Source: Cymbidium sinense (Eukaryota; Streptophyta; Magnoliopsida; Asparagales; Orchidaceae). From it: 64,000 nt of DNA. A model generated the notes under the pieces. That model saw only the letters and a list, made by a program, of their open reading frames with translations, searched no databases and was not told the origin of the DNA. Every line of letters begins with the position of its first letter. Position 1 is the stretch's first letter. The DNA is taken from contig CM038214.1 of NCBI GenBank assembly GCA_021442155.1, positions 21,849,808 to 21,913,807 of the forward strand. The letters run 5' to 3'. Shown one piece after another: positions 1 through 14,161 of the stretch. Made by a program: the position numbers and the translations under genes.

Positions 1-414
1 TGTTGGGTTTTACTTGCCGGTTAAGTAGAGTATGTGTTGGGTTGTACTTTATTATAATCTCAACTTTGATTTAGTGAATTCCTAGTCTGGGTGGCTTGGC
101 GAGGATGTAGGTTGGTTTTTAGGGTTTGGCCAAATCACGTAAAAATCTATGTGTTCTCTTTGTTCTTTTTACTTTTTTTCTATTATTTTTATATTGTTTC
201 ATTTATCTAAAACATTATTATTACATATTTAAGTTTGTCTAAAATTCAATTTTTTAAATCAAATTCATCTCCTTGCTTAGGTGCTATAGCTAAGTAATAA
301 GAGTTTCCCTTGATGCTTAAGACCCATAACTATTTTGCCTTCCATTCACCTCTAAATTTTCATCATCTAATGCAAGTCATTTTTTAATGAGAAGTTCACA
401 AGCTTGTACCTAAA
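1..414 (+). repeat. LTR-like direct repeat, copy 1 (cut by window edge)
   Basis: This segment matches 4114-4577 base for base over long stretches, including GTTGGGTTGTACTTTATTAT, the GGTGGCTTGGCGAGGATGTA block and the shared end at AAGCTTGTACCTA. The block reading gaggatgtaggttggttttt...ggccaaatcacgtaaaaatctatgtgttctctttgtt resembles the U3/R part of plant LTR retrotransposons, which is inference from style. No primer-binding site or polypurine tract was found, so a true LTR pair is not proven. A simple duplication is the alternative. Confidence 0.5.
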
Positions 415-444
415 CCCTAAACCCTAAACCTTAAACCCTAAACC
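409..444 (-). repeat. Short interstitial telomere-like tract (CCCTAAA)5
   Basis: About five tandem CCCTAAA units, one of them changed to CCTTAAA, sit exactly where copy 1 of the LTR-like repeat stops matching copy 2. Copy 2 continues instead into unrelated AT-rich DNA at the same point. The unit is the plant (Arabidopsis-type) telomere repeat in C-strand orientation. Confidence 0.85.

Positions 445-1206
<762 letters not shown>

Positions 1207-1293
<87 letters not shown>
1207..1293. repeat. (AT)n microsatellite
   Basis: An uninterrupted TA tract of about 87 bases. The six bases TTAGTG occur on both sides of it (1201-1206 and right after 1293). The Tyr-Ile repeat frame it creates is not a gene. 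Confidence 0.97.
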
Positions 1294-1296
<3 letters not shown>

Positions 1297-2520
1297 TGAA
1301 GTGAATCTTTTCTTGATGAAAAAGTCAACAAAGCAAGTAGGATTGACTTTGAAATAATTTAATGCATTTTTTATTTTATTTTTTACCAAAAAATGAATCT
1401 AACCCACTTCCTATATAAATCAAATTGATTGTTCCATTATTTGTATATGCACATACAATAGAATCACAATGAAAGATGAAGACGTGTAATTCATGAATTG
1501 AAAAAGCAAAAGGCCCTTTTAACTCAGTGGTGAGTATAAGGCATAAGTCATCGATTCAAATCTGATAAAGGGATTTTTCCACTAAACACAATTCTGAGTC
1601 TTCATTTTCCAATGTGAAATAGAAATCTTTTTGATATTTCTAAAAAAATAGAGTGGAAGTAGAACCAAGTTAAGATGACATGAGTCACCCATTCTTCTTG
1701 TCCCAAGAATCTTACTATCATTTTTTATGGAACTTGAGCTACTTTTATTTTCCATTTCCATTTCAAATTCTAATGTGTTTTCATGCCCTTTTCTTAGGAA
1801 CACATATAATAAAAAAGGATAATGTCCACCATTAACTACTTCATTTTCAACTATGAATTAAATAGTAATAAAAATACATGTCCTACCGAGATAGAGATAG
1901 AATTCATAATTTGCAAAGATGTCCCATGGAAATATTGATTCATTTGGATAGACGTGAGCGCCCAACTCCAATCCATTGCCATAATTCATGTTGTATATTT
2001 GAAGCAGTTAACCTCCTTGCTTATAGTGCGACTTGTAAGACAGATTGGTCATATGGTATTTCCCCATTATCTCCCCCGATCGAGTCTTCTCTATTTCGCC
2101 TAATCTAATAAATAGATATTCCATATTATCTTTATTGAACCATCAATAATTTGGAGCATGAAGCATATTAATTCCTATTGGGGATCTATATTCTCAATTC
2201 AAATAATTGATGGTTTACTTGGACTGATAAATGATAGTATCTAGGCTTCATTCAAAGAATACCAAATTGGACATGGTAAGAGTCAAAGTAATAGAATGGG
2301 AGTCTAAATGTAGTAAGAAAAATATAAAAAAGAAATATGAAAGAAAGAATTGGAAAAAAAGAAAATATAATAAGAAAATAGACAAATTGAAAGCATTTTC
2401 GTCCCCCCATGGGAAAAAGTCATAAACATGATTTCCCTTAGTGAAGTCACATTTCCATATGAAACTTTTCATCCACCCATGGTCTTTTTGTATAAAACAC
2501 ATTTCATTACTTCAATATAA
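1294..2520 (+). other. Probable plastid-derived DNA (NUPT) around trnT
   Basis: The block contains a recognisable chloroplast trnT-GGU remnant at 1513-1573. The following sequence keeps the feel of a plastid intergenic spacer, for example the stretch from TAGAGATAGAATTCATAATT near 1891 through the segment ending about 2120. In most angiosperm plastomes trnT-GGU is followed by a long spacer before psbD, so the order fits. I recognise no psbD coding sequence. Both borders are guesses; only the tRNA part is well supported. Confidence 0.45.
1513..1573 (+). pseudogene. trnT-GGU: Chloroplast trnT-GGU remnant with deleted anticodon arm
   Basis: The 5' acceptor and D-arm (GCCCTTTTAACTCAGTGG) and the T-arm (GATTCAAATC, followed by GATAAAGGG to close the acceptor stem) match the plastid threonine tRNA for GGU. 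Between them the sequence reads GAGTATAAGGCATAAGTC, about nine bases shorter than the usual gene, so the 5' side of the anticodon stem and most of the anticodon are missing. It cannot fold into a working tRNA. Base changes in the T-loop (GGTTC to GATTC) also fit a nuclear plastid-DNA relic. A tRNA-derived SINE is the alternative, but the acceptor stem is specifically plastid-like. Confidence 0.75.
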
Positions 2521-4113
2521 GTTTAGAATTATCGAATCTCTAGACTCAAAGGAGGGATGTGTAAAAAGAGATGTCATATTCACCCTGAACAAAGAGCTCC
2601 CCTTCTGAGTATAGGCCTAACATTATCACCTTGCCTCACAATTTCAATGTTGAAGTCCTTGCGTTGGGATTAGGTTGCTCCAGTAGATCTGGGTGGGAAA
2701 GGTATTGGTAGAGAAACTTGACTGAACATGAAGTTAGTTTTGGTTCGATCCACTATCATTTTGTAAGCAGATAGTTTACAGTGCTCATTCTAAAAAAATA
2801 ATCATAAAAGCCAACTCATCATGATGTTTCCACTCCATTTTCATTATGAAGATGTATCATGTTAGGATCCGTTGCTCAAACCAAATCATGCCAATGTTAT
2901 GGAAGTTCCTGGATCGTCTAAAATTAAATTAGTACCAAATTTTAGAATCCTCTTTGGAAAAGTGGCTATGGAGATGATGTGTGGTTAGAGATTCTTTCAG
3001 ACAAAAAGGGGATTTACTTTTTTAAGGAAAAGAAAAAGTGATCGAGCAAAGACTCTGATAAATAACTTTTTCTTGCTCGCTTGCTCATCCTTGGCCGATC
3101 CTTGCTAAAGAAATTCTTGGAGATTTTTGGTGATTCAAGTTCAAGCATTTCTCATCATTCTTCTCTTTCCCTTAGAAATTTATGTGCTTGAATATTGATT
3201 GGGAAAATTTAAGGTTTGGTGTGTTTCCTCCCTTACCGAAAACATCAATTCCTCAGTGTTGAATTTCTAAGGTACTAAGTTCTTAAACTTCTTTTATTTC
3301 TTCTTTTCTTTGACGTTTACAAGTTTATGTAAATTTTCTTATGTTCAGTCATGACATAATCTTTAGATTTTTTTTGGTCAAGAACAAACATAAGAAGATC
3401 ACTTTATCTAGAATTAATTACATGATAATCTTTTGATATCTTGTTTGGCTTAAAGCTGGCAAAGAAAATCAATTTATTTTATGCTTAATCATTGAATATT
3501 CCTTTTATTTCTTATTTGGTTGAAGACCCTTTTAAAGGTTTTTAATTTTCTAAGTGCATAATCATTTGAATATCCAATATTTATCATTTTAGCTTAAATT
3601 TTCAAATAGGTTGGTTAAATTTGATTATGCTTAACATCTTATTTCATCTCTTTCTCCATTTGGCTGACAACACTACATATTTCATATATTAATTTGTTCT
3701 TGTTGATTACTTGTATTCAATTAGTTTATGCATATGCTATGTGATAGCTTTTATGTGATATAATTTAAATCTTTATTCAAGTGATTATTGAGTTATTCCA
3801 ATTACAAATACATTTATCATTTGAATAAAAGTTAGCCTGTGTGAAAAAGAATTCAAAGCAAAGTTTTTGTGAAATTCATTCAAGAAAATGATTTCAAACT
3901 TTTTAAAGATCATTCAAGCAACATTAATTTACTTAATTGCACTAAACATTTGATTAAAGATAATGTTTTAATTTTTTTCAAAGTTAAAGTGATCTCTCTT
4001 TTTCATTAATATTTAATTGTTTTAATATTAGTATAGATTGGGTTTTATGTGAAAAAATATTTTAAAATTGAGAGTTAGACTGGTATCTTTCTCTTTTCCT
4101 TATCTTGATTTCT
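2521..4113. other. AT-rich non-coding DNA between the LTR-like copies
   Basis: No coding sequence or RNA gene was recognised. If 1-414 and 4114-4577 are LTRs, this with the plastid-derived block would be the internal region, yet no gag or pol similarity is visible. The part from about 3040 to 3300 (T/C-rich, with short introns-like signals) could be retroelement leader sequence, but this is speculative. Confidence 0.5.
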
Positions 4114-4577
4114 TATTGGGTTGTACTTGCCCATTAAGGAAAGTAATGCGGTTTTTTTACTTTAAGGAGAGTATGTGTTGGGTTGTACTTTATTATAATC
4201 TCAACTTTGATTTAGTGAATTCCTAGCCTGGGTGGCTTGGCGAGGATGTAGGTTGGTTTTTCGGGTTTGGCCGAACCATGTAAAAAGCTATGTGTTCTCT
4301 TTATTTTTTTTTACTTTTTTTCTATTATTTTTATATTGTTTCATTTATCTAAAACATTATTATTACATATTTAAGTTTTCTACAAAAGTTAAAATTATAT
4401 TGTCTAAAATTCTTTTTTTAAATCAAATTCACCTCCCTGCTTAGGTGCTATAGCTAAGTAATAAGAGTTTCCCTTGATGCTTAAGACCCATAACTATTTT
4501 GCCTTCCATTCACCTCTAAATTTTCATCATCTAATGCAAGTCCTTTTTTTAATGAGAAGTTCGCAAGCTTGTACCTA
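4114..4577 (+). repeat. LTR-like direct repeat, copy 2
   Basis: This is a direct copy of 1-414 at a distance of about 4.15 kb. It differs by scattered substitutions and an added stretch near 4380 (about 25 bases around TTCTACAAAAGTTAAAATTA) that is absent from copy 1. It ends at the same GCTTGTACCTA as copy 1 and then runs into unrelated sequence. The small frame at 4232-4444 inside it has no recognisable product. Confidence 0.55.
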
Positions 4578-7500
4578 AGTTTAAAAAATAACTAATATTA
4601 ACTTAAATAATATTATTAACTACTAAAGATATGGTTGACTAAAAGTAATCATCTCTATTTAATATCTTCAGATGGTTAAGAGCCATTTGTATGCATTCTA
4701 ATGATCCTCCATAGTTTTAACCTATATTGAAATAACTATATCAAAAGTAAAATAAATGTTATGTATGTATTTGTCAATAATAATTTATATAATGACCCAT
4801 TATGAGAAAATGATCATTTTTTAGATATTTAGTATTTTTTTCTACCTTTACTTGTGTTGAGATATTAAGTACTCGTAACATTTTATGCAACAATAATTAA
4901 AATTATTATGATATTAACTTAGTTTTTCGATAGTGACCATTAAGTCACCACCTAACATCATTGAATTTGATTTACTTCTTCTGGGACAACCTCTATAGTT
5001 TTTTTATATGGGACTACTATCCTAATACGCTTACTTCAAACTAATCTTATAATTGTGCAATTTAACACTTACTGTTTTTAGAATTTAGTGATGAATATGT
5101 CCAAAAAATTTGAATTTAGGTTGCAAACACTATAAATAATAGTTTATAATAAATTAAGGTATTATTAAATATTTAATACAATAACTCTAACAAGCATTCT
5201 CCTCTTGAAAGATTTCATGCCCTTACTATGTAAATCTAATAAAAGATATCTGTGCTAATATAAGGTTTCTTGCAATAGCATCCATGTAAAATCCTAAGAG
5301 AGTATATTATAATATGTTAGAGGGAGTACCTGTCTTGTTTACTTTAATAAGAATTCTTGTGCTTAGGGGCAAACTTTATATATATGCACATGCTTTCCAC
5401 TTTCTATGCCATATATGTGTGCCTTATTTATTTCAAATAATAGTATAATTCATTATAATATATTCACAAGAATTAAATTATATATCAATTAAAAATAATT
5501 AAATAGTAATAAGCCAAATTTCATCTTCAAATCATGCATCTTGCAAACTAAATGAATGGTGTGGTGGTTATTATGTACCACTGTACTCATGCTCTTCAAG
5601 TGAATCAAAATGTACTAAGGTAGTGTGTTTATCAAAAGTTCTACTACTTTCTCCCCTTTTATATCCACCTCTATTGATAACCCTTTTACCACTTTTTAAT
5701 AGGCTGTCATTTGTCATTTTTACAAAATATAAGACATTATATATATGACAAAAAAATAAATGTTAAGGAAAAATAAAAAATTCTTTTATATTTTAAAGAT
5801 AATGATACTTTATGTCATAAATATTGTTATTCCACATTTTTCCACTTTCACACTATTACATGAAATATTTGAATAGAAGATATCTCTCAATTTAACACTT
5901 ATGGTAAAAATTCAATTACCATTTTAAAGATTTTAGATATAAGAATTCGGTTCTATTTGTGAAGAGAAAAAAAATAAAAGAATCATATTTTAATTTCACT
6001 CCTTTATGAACTAAATGTAAAAAAGTTTACTAAGGTGTATCCATAATATTTTTTGTTTCATACAAGTTATACTAGTATTAGCCCAATCACATATGAATAA
6101 CAAAACTATAAATGTATTATAATGATTAATATCAATAATACCATTAATTTGGTCATAGTAACTGGAATCTTTTATATCTATAGTATTGATTACATTATAA
6201 TTATGAGCCTTCATATTCTCATCATGAGTTTTTGTATGAAAGTCATATCTATTAATGTTAAATCCCTTAGAACCTTTTTACATGCCTATTTAGCCTTTTA
6301 ACAAGAGCTTGATTTTATTTGATATTAATAGATCAATACTAAACAAAACTTGAATTTAAGTAATAATTACAAACCAAATGTGAACATTGATGGTCTATAA
6401 CTTATTTTTTTTCAAAACTAATAATGAAATTATTCATTTATAAGCTTCTCGATATCTAAAAGTATAAGCTGAGTATTTCATAGTATCTTTCTAGTCTCCC
6501 TTTCATTAAAAAGTTTTTTATATGATGTAATGTTATCACAATGAGAAAATGTAGATCTATGAGCATGCACCAATGATTTAGTGTTCAATAGACATGTTAT
6601 CACTTTACCTAAAAGAATTCCAATGCATAAGAAACTTTTTTATAATCTCTCCTCATTTGATAAATATTTTATGGTAGAGGAAAAGCACAATAAATCTGAT
6701 ACCTCCATGAATTTAAAATAGAATGTTATCTCTTCCTCAATAATATCTCCCTATAATTGATCCTTTGAATTGTACTATATTGTTAACATAATTCTTTAGT
6801 ACTAATAAAATACTTTATGTAAAAATAATGTAAATAAGTTGTTAAATGTTTATTTTATATATTTTTTTAATAATATTTAAATAAAAAATATGTGTAATTA
6901 TTTGTTACCTCTCAAATGGTACATCTAAGCTATTTGGGGGTAATTATAGCTTTTTGAAAGGCTAGTTGCAAAGCTACTATGGGAAAATCAACTTTTGAAA
7001 AGCTGCTATGTGTCTTACAAATATTTTTTTTTGAAAAATTTAAACAATAACTTTGTGACTGTCACCACACTCTAACAGTTCTGGTTCTTAAAAGTAATTT
7101 TTCACCACAAAACTTTTTGAAAATTAGCAAAAAAGCTTGTAGCCCAATGCAATTATGATTATTTTCTTGTTGCTTTCTGAAAAGCAAAACATCTAGAAAG
7201 TTGTCCCAAAGACACCCTAAGTATTGCTCAGGACTACTAAATATAACATCACGTGCCAAGTGAATAAGTAGGTAAACCATGTTTTTGAAGAATTATGGTG
7301 GGAATTATTTTTCCATCATACATAAAATCAATGTAATATCATTATACAATTTCTCTAGCTCATTTAAATTATTACATTAGTGCAAATTAACTTTGAGAAT
7401 TGATACAGAAGTTCTCAGTGCAATTAATATAATGTCTTCATGAAGAACATGATAATCATAACTATTTTGTCCCACAGTTCTATACCCACTAATTTTTACA

Positions 7501-8132
7501 CAACTAGAAATGTTTGATGCATGGCTTTTAGAAATTCTTATATTTTTTAAAAAAATTCTCAAAATATCAGCTTATCTTTCATTGATACTATGAAACATGC
7601 AAGTGATAAGATGTAGTTACCTTCCTCTTGAATCTGAGGTTGTAATTTGTTCTTCACTATAATATGAAATTTTTATTATTTGTTTATATATTATCATTAG
7701 ATCTATCATGATCTAGTAGAGCATTAATATAATTATTACATATATTATTTTTTATAAGTATAACATCTAAAGTATGGGGGCAATAAATTATTCTCCTAAT
7801 AAGACATGTCAAAGAAAATAATTTTTTTCTTCCAAAATGCATAGTTACTTCGATGGTCTATTATTATTACATTATATCCTATTTTTAAGCTCTTTGATTT
7901 AAGTTTGCTAACTTTGCAAAAGAGTAAATTATAAATTTTATACTTGTGATAGAATTTGGGTTCTATTAATCATCTTAGGTGCAGATTTAACTTCTTATGT
8001 GTAATCAAAAAAATCTTGGGTGCAATGAAATATATGATTTTTTGTAAGCCAACATTAATGACTCATATAAATTTTTTTTCCTTTTGTATAATCATAAATA
8101 TTCTATATTCCAGGTATAATAAGTATAGGTAA
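4578..8132. other. Long AT-rich intergenic DNA
   Basis: About 3.5 kb with no recognisable gene. Short open frames here are small, AT-driven and without familiar motifs. A stretch at about 6938-7225 has weak inverted similarity at its ends and could be an old MITE, but this is too weak to call. Confidence 0.6.
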
Positions 8133-10055
8133 ATCTTTTTCATCTAGTGCCTCTTTCTATTTTTAAATTAAAAAGATCAAGGAGATTTATAGCATCATTC
8201 TTCTAATCCTGTCTTGTGAGGGTCCTCCTTTAGCAGGTTCGATAAGCCAGCATATGATGCCCCGTTAGGGGATGTTTTGAACTTGGTCTAGTTCAACTCT
8301 AGTAATTGTTTTCATAGGTGTTCCATTTTCTCTTTTATCTAGACTAATTTGAACTTTCAAGCTTCGACCAATTCATCATTTCTTTTATCAACCATCCATT
8401 TTCCACTGGCCTTTGAACTTATCTTTGATATTTGTTAGAATCAAACATTCTTTCATTACCTCATGGGCTACACTTTCTAGTTTGATCTAAGTCAAAGAGT
8501 AGGGCTCTTCGTTCTCTCCATTGTTGGAAGCACTATAAATACCGAGAGTTGAGGTGGAAGAAGATGATGTGGATAAGACAAATTGTGGTGGACTAAAGAA
8601 TAGTTCTTAGTCTGAATTAATTTTAGAGGATGCATGGCCGATAATGGAGTCTGATGGAGTAGAGATTCTGAGCTTGATGTGCCTGATGTCCGCTCGTCAA
8701 AATGGATCATCATATGGGTGGGGGTGAAGTCCTCGCCTGTGAGCAGTGCTCATAAAGCAAAGCTGACTTTCAAGTTCAAGGAAAGTCCTACTGCGCAGGA
8801 GTAGCCAACTTTGAGAGCAAAGGATAGGGCCTGACAACCCAAAGAGAACCCAACCTTTTCAAGTTAGGCATAAGGAAATCCAACAAGTTTCATTTCTTTC
8901 TTGTTTACACGTATGTTTCTCATAGCTTTGTTCCCTAAGCCTAATCATGCTTTTCACATGCAATTCTATGTTTCCTGCATTGAAGGAAAGTCAAGAAAAT
9001 CACACACATGGACAAAGTAGATTCTTCTCTCTCATGTCATGGAAAGAGTATATGCCGCAAATCATCTATTCTCAAATCAATCTTTATCTTATATTTCTCT
9101 TTCAATTGTGTAGTGAAGTTCCTTGTGCTCAAGCCTAATTCAACATTTTAGTAGACTGCTTGTGCTTTCACCAATAACTTTGAAAGTTAGGGTTTCCTTT
9201 TCACCTCTTTTGAAAAAAGAACTAAACATAAGTAAGCTAGACAAATTTTAAATTGCATGCAATTTACATTGTGGGGGGAGAAATGTCAGTGTAAAAGCGT
9301 GACTAGAAAGAAAAAGCAAGACACTCACTGCCACAATGAGAATTAATATGGAACCATGATCCCTGGATGGATTTATGTACGGTCATTGGAGAACTATTTA
9401 ATGGCATGATTGTCGGTGAGCCAATACTTTCTATCTCGATTGGAACTTAATTGGCATGTATGAGTGTAGCTGGTAGACCAATCCTACCAGTACTAAAGAA
9501 GTGAAGGGCATAAGCAAAACTCAAACCTTATCCAAGCTTTCCTCTAGCTTTGCTCAAGCCTCTATCCTCTCCTTTCAGTCTCATTACTCGAGGACTAGGA
9601 GAAATGGGTTTACCAAAGATTCAATAGATTCTGAGTCAGTCGAGCATGTAATTCCATAACCTATAGGTGGAGGACTAAAGTGCTACACTTTGATCGAGAA
9701 CTTCCAAACCATAACTTATCTATCAATTAAGTAACTTTGTCCCTTTTCCTCCCCTAGCAGTTGAATGGAAAGCTGCTTCTTTAGTTTAGGAAAAATGGGA
9801 TCTTGATTAGTCTTATGGGAATAATTTAGGCTCAAAGGAGGCTTCACTCCAACTCTCAAGATTCTTATAGATGGTGTAAGTGAGTACAGATTAAGGTCAG
9901 CTTGTCTTTTCAGAAGAGGTGGGAGTGGGGCAGGGGTAATCCTAGATGTTAGTCCAATTAGTTGACTAGTCAGGTGATGCCTGCTACAAGTCGAGAATGT
10001 TCTAAAAAAAGAAAAAAATATGGTCTTATTACCATAATAGAAAATGTGCCTTGAT
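8133..10055 (+). repeat. Inverted repeat A, left copy
   Basis: The sequence matches the reverse complement of 28375-30295 along about 1.9 kb. Clear anchors are TCATCTAGTGCCTCT at the outer end, the GATAAGCCAGCATATGATGC block near 8242, the string of ACTCGAGGACTAGGAGAAAT near 9586, and TGGTCTTATTACCAT at the inner end. The copies differ by many substitutions, mostly transitions, and small indels. Parts resemble retroelement gag sequence read on the minus strand, but no domain is secure. No gene is called. Confidence 0.85.
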
Positions 10056-11039
10056 TTGACATATCATTCTTAGAAGTAGTTTACAAGAACTTCCATTAGA
10101 CAAAAGAGTCATATTCTTGTAGCTCTTATGATGCTCATTCCTTTCTCTTTCTTGATGATAGAAGGCCTCTGATTCATGTGTTGTATTTACATCTTTCTAA
10201 ATTATTATTAATAGGAAAAGGAATTCATAATTTTGTTATCCTTATAGCTCCAATATACTAGCAACATTAGTCTCTATTTTTTTTCTTGCTTCGAGATATA
10301 ACTTTGCACTTCTTTCTTACTTTGTGTTACTTGTAGCTCTATCTTTCGACTTGTAAAAAAATACATTCTGACCAAGATGTCCTATTCACTCAATTCGCTA
10401 AAATGAGTAAAAAGACTCAAACATGAGATTGAATCAGTTCATTTCTTATAGAACTCTATTTCTTTTTGTCTTTTACTAAGTCAGCCTAGCCTCATCGAGT
10501 GAATTTTCTTTTTTTTTCTTTTCAATTCCACTTACAACAAACTACTTTTAAAGAAAAAGAAGAGAATATCCAAATTATATTAGCTAGCTCAGACAAATAC
10601 CTTCGTAGAACTTGTGGAGTGGTCTTCGAGCTAGGGAGTGGTTCACCGGGTCACAGAAAAGACAAGTGATTTCCTAGTTGAATGACTCTTGACATCTCAG
10701 CTCATTGGTTTGGGTTTGAGTAAGTAGGGACAAGTGAAAGAAATAGAGATAAGCCTGAAATGGATTTGAAGTTTCACTCATATTCATGAGGTCTTTCTTG
10801 TCATAGGAGAAAGACTCGACCTCTAGGAGAAGAAAAAGAGAGACGTAATGAAATTTTGTTGGATCGATCCATTTGCCTGGTTTTGCTTTTGATGATGCTC
10901 TCACTAGTAGACCAGGATCCTCCCTTCTTTTATGAAATAGATGAAAGGAGGGACTTCACAAATGATGGTCTATCTGTGCGTGAAGAAGGTCTTCTTTCTC
11001 CTTACATTCTTGACTAGGTTTGCATTAGTCCACCAGTCA
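10056..11039. other. Non-coding mosaic DNA
   Basis: No gene was recognised. The base composition and the abundance of short CTTT/GAAAG motifs resemble plant mitochondrial spacer DNA. Confidence 0.5.
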
Positions 11040-12120
11040 GACATAGGTGGGCTGCCAAACGACGTGCTAGGAGTTGAGCTTTTTGACACATCAGATCGCC
11101 GTGGTAGACATGCATGAATTTTTGGATGCTAGTATCCTAGTGTTGTAGACTACTTTCTTAGCATGAGACCAGGTTGGTTGTGGTACCACTTTGGTCAGTC
11201 AATGGCCTTAGAGGGATACCACCCTAACAGAGCAGCTCGATAGTTTGGGTTTTCTCAAGTGAGTTCATATGACAGGCTGTCTTTCATCTCTGGGGTGGTA
11301 GATTGATGACAACTGGGCTTGATCCCTTTTTAGACTCCTTTGTATGCCACCACCTCAGATGAGGGCCCCTCGAGATTTGGCATGGGTCTAGATTTGCATG
11401 GCTCCTAGATAGTGCATGAGGGGTTAGGTATGTTAGGTTGACTTGGTTGCGGCTGTCTTATGCGCCTCTTCCCGAGCATGGTGCCAAGAGATATGAGTAG
11501 TGAGTGAGGGAGTTGGAGCATTCTTGAGCATAATAATCCCACAAGAGCTCTCAATAGGCAGGGACTAGCTATGGTAGTTCCTTTTGACTTTGATGCTTGT
11601 CGTACCTATAGCTTTTCCTTTTCAGGACCTTTACCTTTCTGCTTATAGCACTGACTTGTTGTTTGACTTTGCGGTAACCCCTCGAGGAGGCAAGAGCACT
11701 CATTACCTTCCAGAGAGGTGCCTTCTTCATTGGGTTGTCGTGTCACATGAGGAGCCACAACATGCTTCGTGGATTGGAGTACCAATGCGTCATACCATCA
11801 ACTCACACCTAGAGAGGAAGAAGAGCCACCAGCCATTTGGGAGTACACCTTCCTATTTTGGGCCCTTCCATGATGCATTTCCTTACTCCTGTGAGTCTAG
11901 ACTTGGGTACCTCACCTCACAAACCATTCTTTCTCTGGTGGCGAGTCCCATCTACTAGCCAGGAGAGACATCAGAATCGAAGGTATGTGATGCTAGGGCT
12001 TGGCTATAGCAGTTTATTGAGTCAACAGAAGTTGTCATCTATCTGGTCCTTCAACTTGTTGATGACAAAATCTCAAGTTCGACTGCGGATCTTGAGTGAA
12101 CTACGGGATGACCTAGAATG
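11040..12120 (+). pseudogene. Possible plant-mobile-domain (PMD-like) retrotransposon relic
   Basis: Reading the plus strand from about 11160 gives LSMRPGWLWYHFG and then, from 11211, EGYHPNRAAR, a stop, and FGFSQ. The YxPxRVxxQFG-type string is typical of plant mobile domain proteins found in many retrotransposon-derived plant genes. Downstream, two overlapping frames (11584-11958 and 11837-12121) continue without a familiar fold; the last ends in a charged, coiled-coil-like stretch. Stops and frame changes make it non-functional. The call rests on one short motif, so it remains tentative. Such proteins carry out no known catalysis. Confidence 0.4.
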
Positions 12121-14161
12121 ACCCCAAAAAGTATGGGGTCTTTATATCTATTCTGAAATATTTTCTTTTCTCTATCATAGAGAAAGCAAATGAATACTTC
12201 TATGATTTTGATCTGAGACAGATAGGTGTAGTGTCTTGAGCATGTGACATCTTATCGATGTGCTTGCTATGCACCTTTACTACGCACCGCTAAACTTTTG
12301 ATAGAGAGCTCAAAAGTAGTTATAGTACACGCCTAAAGCAAATAATGTTGTCTTGATATATGCCTATCATTGATAGCATCCGTTGCTTCTATCCCATGAG
12401 CTTTGTAATAAACTTCTCAACTAGTGGCCAGTAGTAACTCTATTCAGCTTACACATGAAGACCTAAATATTGAAACGAGAATGCCACCAGATCCATTCTA
12501 AGAAGACTAGCAATGTTCTCATCTTTTCCTCCTCTGGAAAAGTATATATTGCTCCTATTCCAGTTTACCACAAGCCCTATCCTTTCCTCGATTGAAATTG
12601 GAGCTTCAACTCAATTCAGTTAGGTCCTTTTCATTCTGCTAATGCTAACTGGCCATTTTCGAATACACTAGCTGTTCTCTTCCCCAAATAAAGACTTGCT
12701 TGTCTTAGCTTCAAAAAAAAAGCTTCTAGACTTACTAAATTGACAAAAAGTGAGAATTCATTCCATAACTAGAGTAGGTTCCACCAATGAGAAAAAATAG
12801 AGCCATTATATTGACTCAATCAATAGAAATTTTAAAGACATAACTCCATGATAATATTAACTACCTGCCTCACCTACAAAGGCACTAAATAAATGCTAAC
12901 CAGAAATTCCAATATTGGACCATCCATCATTGGTATTCCAAACAGCTAGAAAGACTCCCACATTGAAAGAGAGAGTTTAAGAAAACTCTTTTTCTTTTTA
13001 GAGCTAACAACATCGAAGATAAAGTGCTCTTACCTGACTTACCTTTCTTTGTGTTGTGAAGCTAATTATAGTTTTCTTGTTTCACTTGGTCTTTTATTTC
13101 AGTTTCACTCACCTTTTCTTTGATGAGCACATCCCAAAAACAAATAAGCAACTGACTTGAGCCAGACCTTTTTTGCTGGTAAATCAAGCCAAGATCAATT
13201 AGATAGGTGAAACCATCTTCATTACCCTTGTAGGCCCAAAAATTATAGGTACCCCTAAAAGGTATAATCACTCAAGAGGTACCTTTTACTCAGTTTTCAT
13301 TTCTCTATTTTGATTGTAGAATCATGAATTCACTTTGACCAATCATCCCACAATGCAAACTGAAATGGAGGGTAAGGGTACCAACTCTTAGAAGACACAA
13401 AAGAACAATACTTGAAAGAGAACACGAGAGGAGAGGAAATGCTAGCAGTTGGATAAAAAAGCCATTCCCTTCAACTTGAAGCAAGCTTAGCTTCTTGATA
13501 AATGAATGAGCTAGCTTATCTTAATCCTGCGTTAGTAGATGAATCTTCCACCTGGTCCAAGGGATGATTTTGCCTCCTATTGTATAGTAGACTTCCTTAC
13601 TATGCACCTTTGCTTGTCGATAAGATATACACCCAACAAGTCATTAACGAATGGTACCGCTATATCCTTTAGTGTTTACAACTCCTGCTCTAAAAATAAT
13701 TAAATTACATTTGGTTTTTCTTCTTGAAAAATGTATTTTCATCCTTCCTACCTATTGAACCTGAAGAGAGGATTCTCATCTTGAATGAGGGCCTTCCTCT
13801 GCTCTGATTTCCCAGAGGGGGTTCTTAGTAGGGCAATAATCGATTCGATCATCCCTTGTATTGAATGAAGAAATGAGTAGTGGTAATCTCACCTAACTCT
13901 TGTCTAGATCACCTCTAAATTTGAATAGACTAACTTAATGCCTCTACTTTCCTTTCCCTTGTAGCATGCTTTTCACTTTTGGTCTTGGCTGCCTCTGGCT
14001 CCAATGAATGTCTATTGTATTCAGACATGGCTCCCTCTCTCCAAATCCGAGCCTCTCATCTCTGGCTAAGATCACAGAGTCTTTTTCGGACAAGATGAGT
14101 TTAGGAAAAGAAGAATTATGTGGTCTAGGTCAAGTAGAAGATTCCAAAGTTGGTTCAAATT
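12121..14161. other. Non-coding mosaic DNA, mitochondrial-like texture
   Basis: About 2 kb without a recognisable gene or tRNA. Short repeated words such as CTTACTATGCACCTTTGCTTGTCGATAAG (13597 onwards, echoed near 12260) are present. I see no domain signal. Confidence 0.5.

Noticed and set aside
6938..7225. Possible MITE with TTTGGG-like ends
   Set aside because: The inverted similarity of the ends is weak and no target-site duplication was visible, so it is not called.
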